From an uncultured Oscillospiraceae bacterium (GTDB lineage Bacteria; Bacillota; Clostridia; Oscillospirales; Oscillospiraceae): a stretch of DNA of 64,000 bases. A program made the translations under genes and the position numbers. The stretch spans positions 1 to 64,000 of the forward strand of contig CAJTUE010000002.1 in NCBI GenBank assembly GCA_910579775.1. The letters are read 5' to 3'. This document shows, piece after piece, positions 42,033 through 51,520 of the stretch; positions within the stretch are counted from its first letter, which is position 1; every line of letters starts with the position of its first letter. The notes beneath the pieces are model-generated. The model was given only the letters and a program-made list of their open reading frames with translations. It was not told the origin of the DNA and did not search any database.

Positions 42033-42893
42033 ATGGCAGCGAAATTCGGCCCGGCGGGGAACAGTGATTCCTTTTCTGCCGCGCACAAGTCCTCACTGGA
42101 CGCGCCGGGATGGATCCGGGACTTTGGCTTGGATTGCTATGAATACCAGTGCGGCAAGGGTGTGCGAGTCAGCCGGGAGACGGCGGTGGCCCTTGGCGAA
42201 AGAGCAAGGGAGGCGGATATCGCCCTTTCTCTCCACGCGCCGTATTTTATCAACCTGGCCAACCCGGCCCCGGAGAGCCTTACAAAGACCACCGGCTACA
42301 TCCTGGCCGCCTGCGAGGCGGCGGACTGGATGGGCGCGCGGCGGGTGGTGGTGCATACGGGAGCCTTGATGAAGCGTACCCGCCAGGAGGCGCTGGACAT
42401 TGCCAAGGCTGGCATGACCGCGGTGCTGAAATCCTGTGACGACGCCGGGTTTACCCACATGACCCTGTGCCCGGAGACCATGGGCAAGCTCAACCAGCTG
42501 GGCGACCTGGAGGAGGTCCTGGAGCTATGCACGCTGGACGAACGCTTGATCCCCTGCGTGGACTTTGGCCACCTCTACGCCCGCAGTCTGGGTGCGGACG
42601 AGGGGCTGGAAGTGACAGAGCGGATGCTGACACGCATGGAGGAGGTTTTGGGTCTTGAGCGGGCGCAGGTATTCCACAGCCACTTCTCCCGCATCGAGTT
42701 TACGCCAAACGGCGGTGAGAAATGTCACCGCACCTTTGCTGACAACGGCGGCTTTGGCCCCAATCCCGCCCCATTGATGGAGTTGGTCGCCAAGCGGGGC
42801 TGGAGCCCTACCGTCATCTGCGAGAGCGCGGGCACCCAGGCAGAGGACGCGCTTACGATGAAGACCCTTTATCAACAATATTTAAGCATTTGA
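42033..42893 (+). CDS. nfo: Deoxyribonuclease IV (AP endonuclease, Nfo)
   Basis: This zinc-dependent TIM-barrel enzyme cuts at abasic sites in base excision repair. The ligand motifs appear: LSLHAPYFINLANP, RRVVVHTGALM, LCPETMGKLNQLGDLEE, IPCVDFGHLYAR, VFHSHFSRIEFT and the final ICESAGTQAEDALTMK. It has 286 residues. It sits between yqeG and pepP with close spacing. Confidence 0.92.
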   Translation: MAAKFGPAGNSDSFSAAHKSSLDAPGWIRDFGLDCYEYQCGKGVRVSRETAVALGERAREADIALSLHAPYFINLANPAPESLTKTTGYILAACEAADWMGARRVVVHTGALMKRTRQEALDIAKAGMTAVLKSCDDAGFTHMTLCPETMGKLNQLGDLEEVLELCTLDERLIPCVDFGHLYARSLGADEGLEVTERMLTRMEEVLGLERAQVFHSHFSRIEFTPNGGEKCHRTFADNGGFGPNPAPLMELVAKRGWSPTVICESAGTQAEDALTMKTLYQQYLSI

Positions 42894-42913
42894 GAGGAAA
42901 GGAAGTTATTGCA

Positions 42914-43978
42914 ATGAACCATTTCAAGCAAATTGCGGCTAAACTGGTGGAGTATGGCGTAGACGCCATGATGGTCACCTCCGAGCCGGGGGAGTTTTAC
43001 GCCGCCGGGTTCCACGGGGAAGGCGTTGTATTGGTTGCACCGGGTGAGACCACTTACATCACCGACTCGCGCTACATCGAGGCGGCGGAGAAGACCGTCT
43101 CGGACGCCACGGTGCTCATGGTGGACAAGGGCCGCAACTACGTCGCCCTCATCAATGACTTCATCGACCGCCTGGGGATCAATACCCTGGGGGTGGAGGA
43201 AAGCTATATGACCCTGGGGGCGTATCAGAGCTACACGGAAAGCCTTCACGCCAAGCTGGTCCCCGCCGGGAAGCTGGTGCTGGAGTTGCGCGCCGCCAAG
43301 GACGCCCACGAGATCGAGTGCCTGGTCAAGGCCCAGCGCATCTCGGAAAAGGCGCTGGAGGAAATTTTCCACTTCATCAAGCCCGGGGTGACCGAACGTG
43401 AAGTCGCCGCCAAGCTGACCTACGATATGCTTCGCTTCGGCGCGGAAAAGAACTCCTTTGACCCCATCGTGGTGGCCGGGCCCAACGGAAGCCTGCCCCA
43501 CGGCATCCCCGGCGATCGGCCCATCCAGTCCGGCGACTTTGTCACCATGGACTTTGGCTGTAAATGGGGCGGCTACTGCTCCGACATGACCCGCACCGTG
43601 GCCGTGGGCCAGCCCACGGAGGAAATGGTCAAGGTCTATGACCTGGTGCTCAAGGCCCAGCTGGCGGGGATCGCCGCCTCCAGGGCGGGGGTCCGGGGGA
43701 AGGACATCGACGCCGCCGCCCGGAAGATCATTGAAAAGGGAGGCTACGGGGAATACTTCGGCCACGGCTACGGCCACAGCGTGGGCATCGAGATCCACGA
43801 GTCCCCCAACGCCAACACCCGGGACGAGACCCCCATGCCCGTAGGGGCGGCGGTGTCCGCCGAGCCGGGGATCTATCTGCCCGGTCGCTTCGGCGTTCGC
43901 ATCGAGGACGTGGTCATCATGGAGGAGGGCGGCTGCCGGGTCATTACCGAGGCCCCCAAGGAGCTGATCATCCTTTAA
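42914..43978 (+). CDS. pepP: M24 family Xaa-Pro aminopeptidase
   Basis: This dimetal peptidase removes N-terminal residues before proline. The metal ligands are in FVTMDFGCKWGGYCSDMTR (two Asp), HGYGHSVGIEIHESPN (His), SAEPGIYLPG (Glu) and VRIEDVVIMEEGG (Glu). The first 130 residues form the creatinase-like N-domain. It has 354 residues from ATG 42914, after GGAAAGGAAG. Its place directly before efp is the usual order in Firmicutes. Confidence 0.93.
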   Translation: MNHFKQIAAKLVEYGVDAMMVTSEPGEFYAAGFHGEGVVLVAPGETTYITDSRYIEAAEKTVSDATVLMVDKGRNYVALINDFIDRLGINTLGVEESYMTLGAYQSYTESLHAKLVPAGKLVLELRAAKDAHEIECLVKAQRISEKALEEIFHFIKPGVTEREVAAKLTYDMLRFGAEKNSFDPIVVAGPNGSLPHGIPGDRPIQSGDFVTMDFGCKWGGYCSDMTRTVAVGQPTEEMVKVYDLVLKAQLAGIAASRAGVRGKDIDAAARKIIEKGGYGEYFGHGYGHSVGIEIHESPNANTRDETPMPVGAAVSAEPGIYLPGRFGVRIEDVVIMEEGGCRVITEAPKELIIL

Positions 43979-43999
43979 GATTTTTTGGCAAACAAATCC

Positions 44000-44028
44000 T
44001 TGCAATTTTCAACCATATAGGGTAAAAT
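44000..44028 (+). promoter_or_regulatory. Promoter of efp
   Basis: TTGCAA (44000-44005) and TAAAAT (44023-44028) with a 17-bp spacer, 57 bases before the efp start. Confidence 0.75.
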
Positions 44029-44084
44029 ATTTAAGTGAAGTTTTTTGACCCACAAAGTCAGACATATGTTTGGAGGATGAACCA

Positions 44085-44654
44085 ATGGCAACGATTACAG
44101 CAGGCGAGTTCCGCAACGGCAAGACCTTTGAAATGGACGGCCAGGTCATGCAGGTGGTGGAGTTCCAGCACGTGAAGCCCGGCAAGGGCGCGGCTTTTGT
44201 GCGCACCAAGATGAAGAACGTGGTGACCGGCGCGGTGACCGAAACGTCCTTCAACCCCACCGCCAAGTTTGAGGAAGCCTTCGTGGAGCGCAAGGACATG
44301 GACTACAGCTACAACGACGGCGACCTTTACTACTTCATGGACCCGGAGACCTTCGACCTGGTCCCCATCGGCAAGGACACCCTGGGCGACGCCTTCCGCT
44401 TTGTCACCGAGAACATGACCTGCAAGATCATGTCCTACAAGGGCAAGGTCTTCGCCGTGGAGCCCCCCAACTTTGTGGAGCTGGAGGTCACCGACACCGA
44501 GCCCGGCTTCGCCGGCAACACCGCCACCAACGTCACCAAGCCCGCCACCCTGGAGACCGGCGCGGAGATCAAGGTGCCCCTGTTCGTCAGCGCCGGGGAC
44601 AAGATTCGCATCGACACCCGCACCGGCGAGTATCTGGAACGCTGCAAGGGCTAA
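44085..44654 (+). CDS. efp: Elongation factor P
   Basis: EF-P relieves ribosomes stalled at polyproline. TITAGEFRNGKTFEMDGQVM, VEFQHVKPGKGAAFVRTK (loop with Lys for modification), the OB domains and the terminal VPLFVSAGDKIRIDTRTGEY, LERCK define it. It has 189 residues. GGAGGATGAACC precedes ATG 44085. It has its own promoter and is followed by the CD1247-like gene. Confidence 0.97.
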   Translation: MATITAGEFRNGKTFEMDGQVMQVVEFQHVKPGKGAAFVRTKMKNVVTGAVTETSFNPTAKFEEAFVERKDMDYSYNDGDLYYFMDPETFDLVPIGKDTLGDAFRFVTENMTCKIMSYKGKVFAVEPPNFVELEVTDTEPGFAGNTATNVTKPATLETGAEIKVPLFVSAGDKIRIDTRTGEYLERCKG

Positions 44655-44694
44655 GCAAACGATTTTTACAACAACCGGAAAGGGGAGGAACACC

Positions 44695-45174
44695 ATGACG
44701 ATTTCTGAAAAGGTTGCCTATCTGAAGGGGCTGGCCGAGGGCCTGGCCGTAGACACCGAGAAGTCCAAGGAGGGCAAGCTCATCTCCGTGATGATCGACA
44801 TTCTGGAGGAGGTCGGCCTGTCCATCGAGGACCTGGAGGCCGCCACTGACGAGTTGAGCGACGCACTGGACGCCGTCTCCGATGATCTGAGCGATGTGGA
44901 GGATGACCTCTACGGCGACGACGACTGCGACTGCTGCGACTGTGACGACGAGGAATTTTTCCAGGTGGAGTGCCCCAACTGCGGGGAGACACTGGACATC
45001 GACGAGGACGTGCTGGACGCCGGCGTGATCCAGTGCCCCGCCTGCAAGCAGAAGTTCGCCCTGGACCTCTATGACGAGGACGAGTGTGGCTGTGGCTGTG
45101 ACCACGACGACGAAATCGTCGATGAGGTGGAGGAAGCACCCGCCAAGGCCACCAAAAAGACCGCCAAGAAGTAA
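44695..45174 (+). CDS. CD1247 N-terminal domain-containing zinc-ribbon protein
   Basis: This acidic protein of 159 residues has the CD1247-like N-domain (SEKVAYLKGLAEGLAVDTEK, ISVMIDILEEVGLSIEDLEA), an Asp-rich linker with CDCCDCDDEE, a zinc ribbon CPNCGETLD ... CPACKQKF, another Cys/Asp cluster (ECGCGCDHDDE) and a Lys-rich tail. It is common in Clostridia and its role is unknown; the many acidic and Cys residues suggest metal binding. GGGGAGG precedes ATG 44695. Confidence 0.85.
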   Translation: MTISEKVAYLKGLAEGLAVDTEKSKEGKLISVMIDILEEVGLSIEDLEAATDELSDALDAVSDDLSDVEDDLYGDDDCDCCDCDDEEFFQVECPNCGETLDIDEDVLDAGVIQCPACKQKFALDLYDEDECGCGCDHDDEIVDEVEEAPAKATKKTAKK

Positions 45175-45185
45175 TTTTGTGTCGA

Positions 45186-45219
45186 AAGCAGCGTCACCCG
45201 GCGGTGACGCTGCTTTTTT
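45186..45219 (+). terminator. Terminator after the CD1247-like gene
   Basis: AAGCAGCGTCACC pairs with GGTGACGCTGCTT around CGGC, followed by TTTTA. Confidence 0.9.
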
Positions 45220-45262
45220 ATGCCTGCCCGGAAAAAAGTTTAAAAAACTTTTCCACAACCCC

Positions 45263-45291
45263 TATGCAAAAGAGGGAAAGTAAGGTACAAT
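45263..45291 (+). promoter_or_regulatory. Possible promoter of the pyrH-polC operon
   Basis: TACAAT (45286-45291) is a good -10 box; the -35 position (TATGCA, 45263-45268) is weak at 17-bp spacing. It lies 65 bases before pyrH. Confidence 0.5.
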
Positions 45292-45355
45292 AGACTACAA
45301 CATATTGAGCGTGGCCCGGAGCGTACGCTCACGCGCCGACAGGAGGAAAACCACC

Positions 45356-46087
45356 ATGGTCGAACCAAAATTCAGGCGAGTTCTCTTGAAGATCAGCGGC
45401 GAGGCGATGGCCGGAGATCAAAGCCGAGGGCTGGATTTTAACATCATCTCCGACATCTGCGACGTGGTAGGCAAATGCGTCAAACAGGGCGTCCAGCTGG
45501 GTATCGTTGTGGGCGGCGGCAACTTCTGGCGGGGCGTGAAGGATGGCTCGGGCCGGATGGAGCGCTCCCGGGCGGACCACATGGGGATGCTGGCCACCAC
45601 TATCAACGCCCTAGCTCTGGCGGACATCATGGAGCAGAAGGGCATCCCCGTCCGGGTTCAGACTGCCATCCAGATGCAGGCCATTGCCGAGCCCTACATC
45701 CGCTCCCGGGCCATCCGGCATCTGGAGAAGGGAAGGGTGGTCATCTTCGGCTGTGGCACCGGCAACCCCTATTTCTCCACCGACACCGCCGCCGTGCTCC
45801 GCGCCGCGGAGATCGACGCGGACGCCATTCTGCTGGCGAAAAATATTGACGGCGTCTACTCTGCCGATCCCAAGCTGGACCCCGCGGCGGTCAAGTATGA
45901 CTCCATTTCCTATGAGGATGTGCTGGCCCAGCACCTCCAGGTCATGGATTCCACCGCCACGTCTCTTTCTATGGACAACCACATCCCTGTCATTCTCTTC
46001 GCGTTGAAGGACCCGGAAAACATCTACCGGGCAGTGATGGGCGAAAAAGTTGGAACGATCGTAAAGGAGGAATTGAACAATGGCTGA
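45356..46087 (+). CDS. pyrH: UMP kinase
   Basis: This hexameric kinase makes UDP from UMP. RRVLLKISGEAMAG, VGGGNFWRG, the DHMGMLATTINALAL segment and ILLAKNIDGVYSADPK are the amino-acid-kinase family markers. It has 243 residues; ATG 45356 follows AGGAGG. pyrH-frr-uppS-cdsA-dxr-rseP-ispG-polC is the standard Clostridial order. Confidence 0.96.
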   Translation: MVEPKFRRVLLKISGEAMAGDQSRGLDFNIISDICDVVGKCVKQGVQLGIVVGGGNFWRGVKDGSGRMERSRADHMGMLATTINALALADIMEQKGIPVRVQTAIQMQAIAEPYIRSRAIRHLEKGRVVIFGCGTGNPYFSTDTAAVLRAAEIDADAILLAKNIDGVYSADPKLDPAAVKYDSISYEDVLAQHLQVMDSTATSLSMDNHIPVILFALKDPENIYRAVMGEKVGTIVKEELNNG

Positions 46088-46634
46088 CGCGCACAAGGAA
46101 TTTGAGACCAAAATGCAGAAGACCATCGAGGTGGTAAAGAGCGACTTTGCCTCTGTTCGCGCGGGGCGGGCCAACGCCGGTGTGCTGGATAAGATCCAGG
46201 TGGAGTATTACGGCGTCCCGACCCCCCTTCAGCAGGTGGCGTCCATTTCTTCCCCCGATCCCCGCAGTCTGGTGATCCAGCCCTGGGACGCCACCCTTTT
46301 GAAGGAGATCGAAAAGGCTATCCAGACCTCCGACCTGGGCATCAACCCCCAAAACGACGGCAAGCTGGTGCGCCTGTCCTTTCCCCAGCTCACCGAGGAA
46401 CGCCGCAAGGAGCTGACCAAGCAGGTGCGCAAATACGGCGAGAACGGCAAGGTGGCCATCCGCAACATCCGCCGGGACGCCATGGACCAGTTCAAGGCCA
46501 TGGAGAAGAAGAGCGAGATCACCGAGGACACCCTCAAGGACTATGAAGAGGACCTGCAAAAGCTCACCGAAAAATACTGCAAGGAGATCGACACCCTGGT
46601 GACCGCTAAAGAAGAGGAGCTTATGGCTGTGTGA
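46080..46634 (+). CDS. frr: Ribosome recycling factor
   Basis: RRF splits the post-termination ribosome with EF-G. FASVRAGRANAGVLDKIQVE, YGVPTPLQQVASISSPDPRS, LVIQPWD and VAIRNIRRDAMDQFK are clear. It has 184 residues. It overlaps pyrH by eight bases. Confidence 0.97.
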   Translation: MADAHKEFETKMQKTIEVVKSDFASVRAGRANAGVLDKIQVEYYGVPTPLQQVASISSPDPRSLVIQPWDATLLKEIEKAIQTSDLGINPQNDGKLVRLSFPQLTEERRKELTKQVRKYGENGKVAIRNIRRDAMDQFKAMEKKSEITEDTLKDYEEDLQKLTEKYCKEIDTLVTAKEEELMAV

Positions 46635-46665
46635 TCCCCGCAAATGATCTTGTGGAGTTGAGCGA

Positions 46666-47409
46666 ATGTTATTTGGGAAAAAGCCAAAGGCGTTAGACCC
46701 CGTCGATCTTGCCCAGTTGCCCCAGCATATCGCCATCATTATGGACGGAAACGGCCGCTGGGCCAGGCGCCGACACCTTCCCCGCAGCGGCGGCCACGCC
46801 GCCGGGGCGGAGACCTTTCGCAACATTGCCACCTACACCAAGGAGATCGGCCTTCATTACCTGACCGTTTACGCCTTTTCCACCGAGAATTGGAAGCGTC
46901 CCAAGGACGAGGTGGACGCCATTATGCGGCTGCTGCGCGATTATTTGGATGAAGCGTTGCGGGACATGGAGAAAAACCAGATCCACATGGCGTTTTGGGG
47001 TGATCTTTCCCCTTTAGACCCCGAGCTGCGCGCGCTGTGTGAGCGGGTGGAGTTCACCTCCCGGAAATATGACAAGTGCAACGTCCACATCTGCCTCAAC
47101 TACGGCGGCCGGGACGAGCTCCTCCACGCCGCCCGCGGCTTCGCCGCGGACTGCGCCGCGGGGAAGCGGGAGCCGGGAGAGCTGACCGAGGCTTTGTTTG
47201 GAAGCTACCTCTATACCGCGGGCGTGCCCGACCCCGACCTTATCATCCGGCCCAGTGGGGAACAGCGCCTTTCCAACTTTTTGCTGTGGCAGGCGGCTTA
47301 CGCGGAGTTTTATTTTACCGACGTCTGCTGGCCCGATTTCAAAAAAGAGCATCTTCTCCAAGCCATCCACGCCTATCAACTGCGTCAGCGCAGATTTGGG
47401 GGTACCTGA
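46666..47409 (+). CDS. uppS: Isoprenyl transferase (undecaprenyl diphosphate synthase)
   Basis: This cis-prenyltransferase makes the C55 lipid carrier for wall synthesis. HIAIIMDGNGRWARRR has the catalytic Asp, followed by GLHYLTVYAFSTENWKRP and the C-terminal DLIIRPSGEQRLSNFLLWQ, YAEFYFTDVCWPDF. It has 247 residues. The ribosome binding site is weak. Confidence 0.96.
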   Translation: MLFGKKPKALDPVDLAQLPQHIAIIMDGNGRWARRRHLPRSGGHAAGAETFRNIATYTKEIGLHYLTVYAFSTENWKRPKDEVDAIMRLLRDYLDEALRDMEKNQIHMAFWGDLSPLDPELRALCERVEFTSRKYDKCNVHICLNYGGRDELLHAARGFAADCAAGKREPGELTEALFGSYLYTAGVPDPDLIIRPSGEQRLSNFLLWQAAYAEFYFTDVCWPDFKKEHLLQAIHAYQLRQRRFGGT

Positions 47410-47411
47410 CC

Positions 47412-48233
47412 GTGTTACAGAGAATCCTGGTAGCGGTGATCTTTGTTCCGCTGATCCTACTGCTCTTGTTGGCCGCGCCCTCCATCGCCATCCCTATTGT
47501 GATCTCTATTCTCTCCATGATCGCCGTCCATGAGGTGCTGTGGTCCACCGGCTTTGTCAAAAACGCTAAGCTCTCGGGCTATTCCATCGTTCTGGCCGGG
47601 GCGATCCCTTTTTGGGTCTACATCGGCCAGGGAATGTTCTCCGCCCTTTGCGGGCTGTTCCTTTATTTTACATTAGTATTCATCACCGCTATCTCCAGCC
47701 ACTATACTGTTACCATGGAGAAGATGGGCGGTGCGTTCTTTTTTGCCACGCTGATTCCCTATTTTCTCTCTACCTTTACCCGGCTGGACACCTTGGCGGG
47801 AGCAAAGTATATGATTCTCACCCCGCTGATCGTGGCCTTTTTGTCCGACGCCATGGCCCTGTTTGCTGGTCTGGCCTTTGGGAAGCACAAGCTGGCCCCT
47901 GAGCTGTCACCCAAAAAGACAGTAGAGGGCTCTGTGGGCGGTCTGGTGGGTGCGGTGGCCGCCATGGTAGTCTATGGCCTGGTCATGCAGTTTGGGTTCC
48001 ACTTTCAGGTCAACTACCTTCTGCTGGCGCTTTACGGCCTGCTGGGTAGCGCCGTGGCCCAGCTGGGCGACCTATCCTTTTCCTATATCAAGCGGCAATA
48101 TCAGCTCAAGGACTTTGGTAACCTGCTCCCCGGTCACGGCGGCGTTCTGGACCGCTTTGACAGCGTGATCTTCTGCGCGCCGCTGATTGAGATCTTGTGG
48201 CGGGCACTGCCCGCGGTGCAATTCCCGGCATGA
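47412..48233 (+). CDS. cdsA: Phosphatidate cytidylyltransferase
   Basis: CdsA makes CDP-diacylglycerol. It has about eight membrane segments. The signature region is SDAMALFAGLAFGKHKLAPE, LSPKKTVEGSVGGLVGA and LPGHGGVLDRFDSVIFCAP. It has 273 residues. The start is GTG 47412 (MLQRILVAVIFVPLILL), two bases after the uppS stop; the frame is open further upstream only as an overlap of uppS. Confidence 0.94.
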   Translation: MLQRILVAVIFVPLILLLLLAAPSIAIPIVISILSMIAVHEVLWSTGFVKNAKLSGYSIVLAGAIPFWVYIGQGMFSALCGLFLYFTLVFITAISSHYTVTMEKMGGAFFFATLIPYFLSTFTRLDTLAGAKYMILTPLIVAFLSDAMALFAGLAFGKHKLAPELSPKKTVEGSVGGLVGAVAAMVVYGLVMQFGFHFQVNYLLLALYGLLGSAVAQLGDLSFSYIKRQYQLKDFGNLLPGHGGVLDRFDSVIFCAPLIEILWRALPAVQFPA

Positions 48234-48254
48234 GTCAGTAAGGAGGCGTGCGCC

Positions 48255-49406
48255 GTGACACAGCGGCTGACAATCTTAGGTTCGACCGGTTCCATAGGGC
48301 GGCAATCGCTGGAGGTGATCGCCGCCCTTGGATTGTCTGTGGAGGCATTGACCGCCCATAAAAGTGTTAAAATGATGGAGGAACAGGCCCGTGCCGTCGG
48401 TCCCAAACTGGTCGTTCTCTCCGACGAGGCAGCCGCCCATGACCTGGCGGTCCGTATGGCGGACACTTCCGTCCGTGTCCTGGGCGGCAGGGAGGCACTG
48501 CTGGAGGCGGTGACCCTCCCGTCCGCTGACACGGTGCTCACCTCGGTGGTTGGCATCGCCGGACTGGAGCCCACCCTGGCCGCCATCGATGCGGGAAAAA
48601 CCATTGCCCTGGCCAACAAGGAGACCCTGGTCTGCGCCGGAGCGCTGGTGACTGCCGAGGCAAAGAAAAAAGGTGTCAAGCTCCTGCCTGTGGACTCGGA
48701 GCACTCCGCCATCTTCCAGTGCCTCCAAGGTTGTGAAGACAGGGGAGAGGTGGCGCGGCTCATCCTCACCGCGTCCGGCGGGCCGTTCTATGGCATGGCA
48801 CGTGAGGAGATCGCCCAAATGACCCGCCGGGAGGCGCTAAAGCACCCCAACTGGGAGATGGGCGCAAAAATCACCATTGACTCCGCTACCATGATGAACA
48901 AGGGCTTTGAGGTGATCGAGGCCATGTGGCTCTATGGACTGCCTCTGGAGCGCATCGACGTGGTCGTCCACCGCCAGAGCGTGATCCACTCCCTGGTAGA
49001 GTTTTGTGACGGGGCGGTTCTGGCACAGCTGGGCGCTCCGGACATGCGCCTGCCCATCCAATATGCCTTTACCTGGCCCCATCGGGTGGCCGGCCCCTGC
49101 CAGCGTTTGGACCTGCTGAATTGCCCAGACCTGACTTTTTTACCGCCGGACGGGGAAAACTTCCCTTGTCTGGATCTTGCGCGGGAGGCGGCCTCCCAGG
49201 GCGGCGTCAAGGCTGCCGCGCTTAACGGGGCCAACGAGGCGGCTGTGGCCGCCTATCTGGCCGACCAGATCGGATTTTACGACATCCCCCGGCTCTGCCG
49301 TTTGGCCATGGACGCTGCTCCGATAGTGGACGTCCCGACGCTGGACGACATCCTCGCCGCCGACGCCCTGGCCCGTTCTATGGTCCACCAAAACCTGTCG
49401 AGGTGA
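48255..49406 (+). CDS. dxr: 1-deoxy-D-xylulose 5-phosphate reductoisomerase
   Basis: This enzyme forms MEP in isoprenoid synthesis. NADPH loop LGSTGSIGRQSLEV, then ALANKETLVCAGALV, LLPVDSEHSAIFQCLQG, TASGGPFYG and ALKHPNWEMGAKITIDSATM (metal and fosmidomycin site) are present. It has 383 residues. The start is GTG, with AGGAGG upstream. Together with ispG it shows use of the MEP pathway. Confidence 0.96.
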   Translation: MTQRLTILGSTGSIGRQSLEVIAALGLSVEALTAHKSVKMMEEQARAVGPKLVVLSDEAAAHDLAVRMADTSVRVLGGREALLEAVTLPSADTVLTSVVGIAGLEPTLAAIDAGKTIALANKETLVCAGALVTAEAKKKGVKLLPVDSEHSAIFQCLQGCEDRGEVARLILTASGGPFYGMAREEIAQMTRREALKHPNWEMGAKITIDSATMMNKGFEVIEAMWLYGLPLERIDVVVHRQSVIHSLVEFCDGAVLAQLGAPDMRLPIQYAFTWPHRVAGPCQRLDLLNCPDLTFLPPDGENFPCLDLAREAASQGGVKAAALNGANEAAVAAYLADQIGFYDIPRLCRLAMDAAPIVDVPTLDDILAADALARSMVHQNLSR

Positions 49407-49410
49407 CGCT

Positions 49411-50466
49411 ATGCCTGTCTTGTTAGTTGTTTTAGGAATTCTGTTGTTCGGCTTTTTGATCGCCATCCATGAGTTTGGACACTTTATCACCGCCAAGCTT
49501 GCCGGGGTGCGGGTCAATGAGTTCTCTATCGGCATGGGGCCCAAGCTGTGGTCCAAACAGGGGAGCGAGACCCTGTACTCCCTGCGGCTGTTTCCCATCG
49601 GCGGCTTTTGCGCCATGGAGGGAGAGGACGAGGACAGCGACGATCCCCGCTCCTTCCCGAAGGCCAAGGCGTGGAAAAAGTTTCTCATCCTGGCGGCTGG
49701 GGCGTTTATGAACTTTGTGGCAGGGTTGCTGATCTTTGTTCTTCTGGCGGCGTCCTCGCCCTGGTATATTACGCCTGTTGTCGCCGGCTATCTGCCCGGG
49801 TATGACCCTGACCCCGCTTCACCGCGCCTTGAAATGGGCGACCGCATTTTGGCCGTGGATGGCAACCCGATCTTTGTCGGTGAAGATGTGAGCCTGTTCT
49901 TTAACCGGGGCGACGATGATCTGGACCTTGTGGTGCGCAGGAACGGCAAACGGGTCGTTCTCAAGGATGTGTATATGCCGTTCTACCGCTGTGACGGCGA
50001 CCTGGTGCGGGGAATTCAGCTTTCTCCGAACAACACCACCCTGTTCAGCGCCCTGTGCAAGGGCTGGGGGGACAGCATCGACACCGTGCGGCTGGTATGG
50101 CTCAGCCTGGGGGACCTCTTCTCCGGCACGGTGGGAATACGGGATATGTCCGGCCCGGTGGGCATCGTAGATATGATGGGGCAAACAGTACAACGGTCGG
50201 AAAATGCCGGAACAGCCGCCTACAATGTCTTCTACCTGGTGGCCTTCATCGCCATCAACCTGGCGGTGATGAACCTGCTGCCTATCCCTGCCCTGGACGG
50301 CGGACGGATCTTTTTCCTTGTGATCAATCTGATCTATACCGCCGTTACCAAGCGGAAGCTGGACCCCAAATATGAGGGCGTGGTCAACACTGTCTGCCTG
50401 GTAGCTCTGCTGGGCCTGATGGTGGTGGTGGCGGCCAGCGATATCTTAAAACTCTTTGGACGGTGA
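49411..50466 (+). CDS. rseP: Site-2 intramembrane zinc protease RseP/RasP
   Basis: This protease cuts membrane-bound anti-sigma factors and signal peptides. The HEFGHF motif lies in the first membrane segment, a PDZ domain follows (RLEMGDRILAVDGNPIFVGE), and the LDG motif is NLLPIPALDGGRIFFL. It has 351 residues and about four membrane segments. The spacing to dxr is four bases. Confidence 0.95.
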   Translation: MPVLLVVLGILLFGFLIAIHEFGHFITAKLAGVRVNEFSIGMGPKLWSKQGSETLYSLRLFPIGGFCAMEGEDEDSDDPRSFPKAKAWKKFLILAAGAFMNFVAGLLIFVLLAASSPWYITPVVAGYLPGYDPDPASPRLEMGDRILAVDGNPIFVGEDVSLFFNRGDDDLDLVVRRNGKRVVLKDVYMPFYRCDGDLVRGIQLSPNNTTLFSALCKGWGDSIDTVRLVWLSLGDLFSGTVGIRDMSGPVGIVDMMGQTVQRSENAGTAAYNVFYLVAFIAINLAVMNLLPIPALDGGRIFFLVINLIYTAVTKRKLDPKYEGVVNTVCLVALLGLMVVVAASDILKLFGR

Positions 50467-50470
50467 GAGA

Positions 50471-51508
50471 ATGACCAAGCAGATCAACGTGGGCGGCGTG
50501 TGCGTTGGCGGCGGCGCGCCCGTTACCATCCAATCCATGACCAACACCAAGACCCACGACGTGGAGGCCACAGTGAAGCAGATCCGCCGTTTGGCTGCCG
50601 CCGGATGTGAAATCGTCCGGGTGGCAGTACCGGATGAGGCCACCGCCAGAGCCGTCGGTGACATTAGATCCCGTATTGACATTCCGCTTGTGGTGGACAT
50701 CCACTTTGACTACAAGCTGGCCCTGATGTGTATCGCGGCAGGGTGTGATAAGGTGCGCATCAACCCCGGCAACATTGGCGGAGATGACCGGGTCAAGGCG
50801 GTAGCGGACGCCTGCCGCGCCAAACAGATTCCTATCCGTATCGGCGTCAACGGCGGGTCTTTGGAAAAGCCGCTGTTGGCCAAGTACGGCGGGGTAACGG
50901 CCGAGGCGCTGGTGGAAAGCGCCATGGGACATATCCACCTGCTGGAAAAATTCGATTTTGACCAGATCTGCGTGTCCATGAAGTCCTCCAGCGTTCCGGT
51001 GACTATGGCCGCCTACCGGCTGTTTTCCCAGCGTAGCGACTACCCCTTACATCTTGGTGTTACCGAGGCAGGAACGCCGAAAATGGGCGTGATGAAGTCC
51101 GCCATTGGTATCGGAGGATTACTGGCCCAGGGGATCGGTGACACCTTCCGGGTCACCCTGACCGCGGACCCGGTAGAGGAGGTCTATGTCGCCCGTGATA
51201 TCCTAAAGGCTGCCGGGCTTCGCCGGGACGGTCCGGAGCTCATTTCCTGCCCCACCTGCGGCCGTACACGGGTGGACCTGATCGCTATGGCCCGAGAGGT
51301 GGAACACCGCTTAGAAAGCGTTTCCAAGCCCATTACAGTGGCTGTTATGGGCTGTGCGGTCAACGGCCCCGGAGAGGCCGCCGCCGCAGATGTGGGTATT
51401 GCAGGAGGAGACGGCGAGGGCCTGTTGTTCCAAAAGGGAGAGATTATCAAAAAGGTGCCCCAGGAGCAGCTGGTGGATGAGCTGTTTAAATTGATCAAGA
51501 CGCTGTAA
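50471..51508 (+). CDS. ispG: (E)-4-hydroxy-3-methylbut-2-enyl diphosphate synthase (IspG/GcpE)
   Basis: This 4Fe-4S enzyme makes HMBPP in the MEP pathway. The N-terminal TIM barrel contains PVTIQSMTNTKTHDVEATV and LVVDIHFDYKLA; the Fe-S domain has ISCPTCGRTRVD and MGCAVNGPGEA. It has 345 residues. ATG 50471 is chosen after GGTGAGAG; an earlier ATG overlaps rseP. Confidence 0.96.
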   Translation: MTKQINVGGVCVGGGAPVTIQSMTNTKTHDVEATVKQIRRLAAAGCEIVRVAVPDEATARAVGDIRSRIDIPLVVDIHFDYKLALMCIAAGCDKVRINPGNIGGDDRVKAVADACRAKQIPIRIGVNGGSLEKPLLAKYGGVTAEALVESAMGHIHLLEKFDFDQICVSMKSSSVPVTMAAYRLFSQRSDYPLHLGVTEAGTPKMGVMKSAIGIGGLLAQGIGDTFRVTLTADPVEEVYVARDILKAAGLRRDGPELISCPTCGRTRVDLIAMAREVEHRLESVSKPITVAVMGCAVNGPGEAAAADVGIAGGDGEGLLFQKGEIIKKVPQEQLVDELFKLIKTL

Positions 51509-51520
51509 GGAGAGAGATAC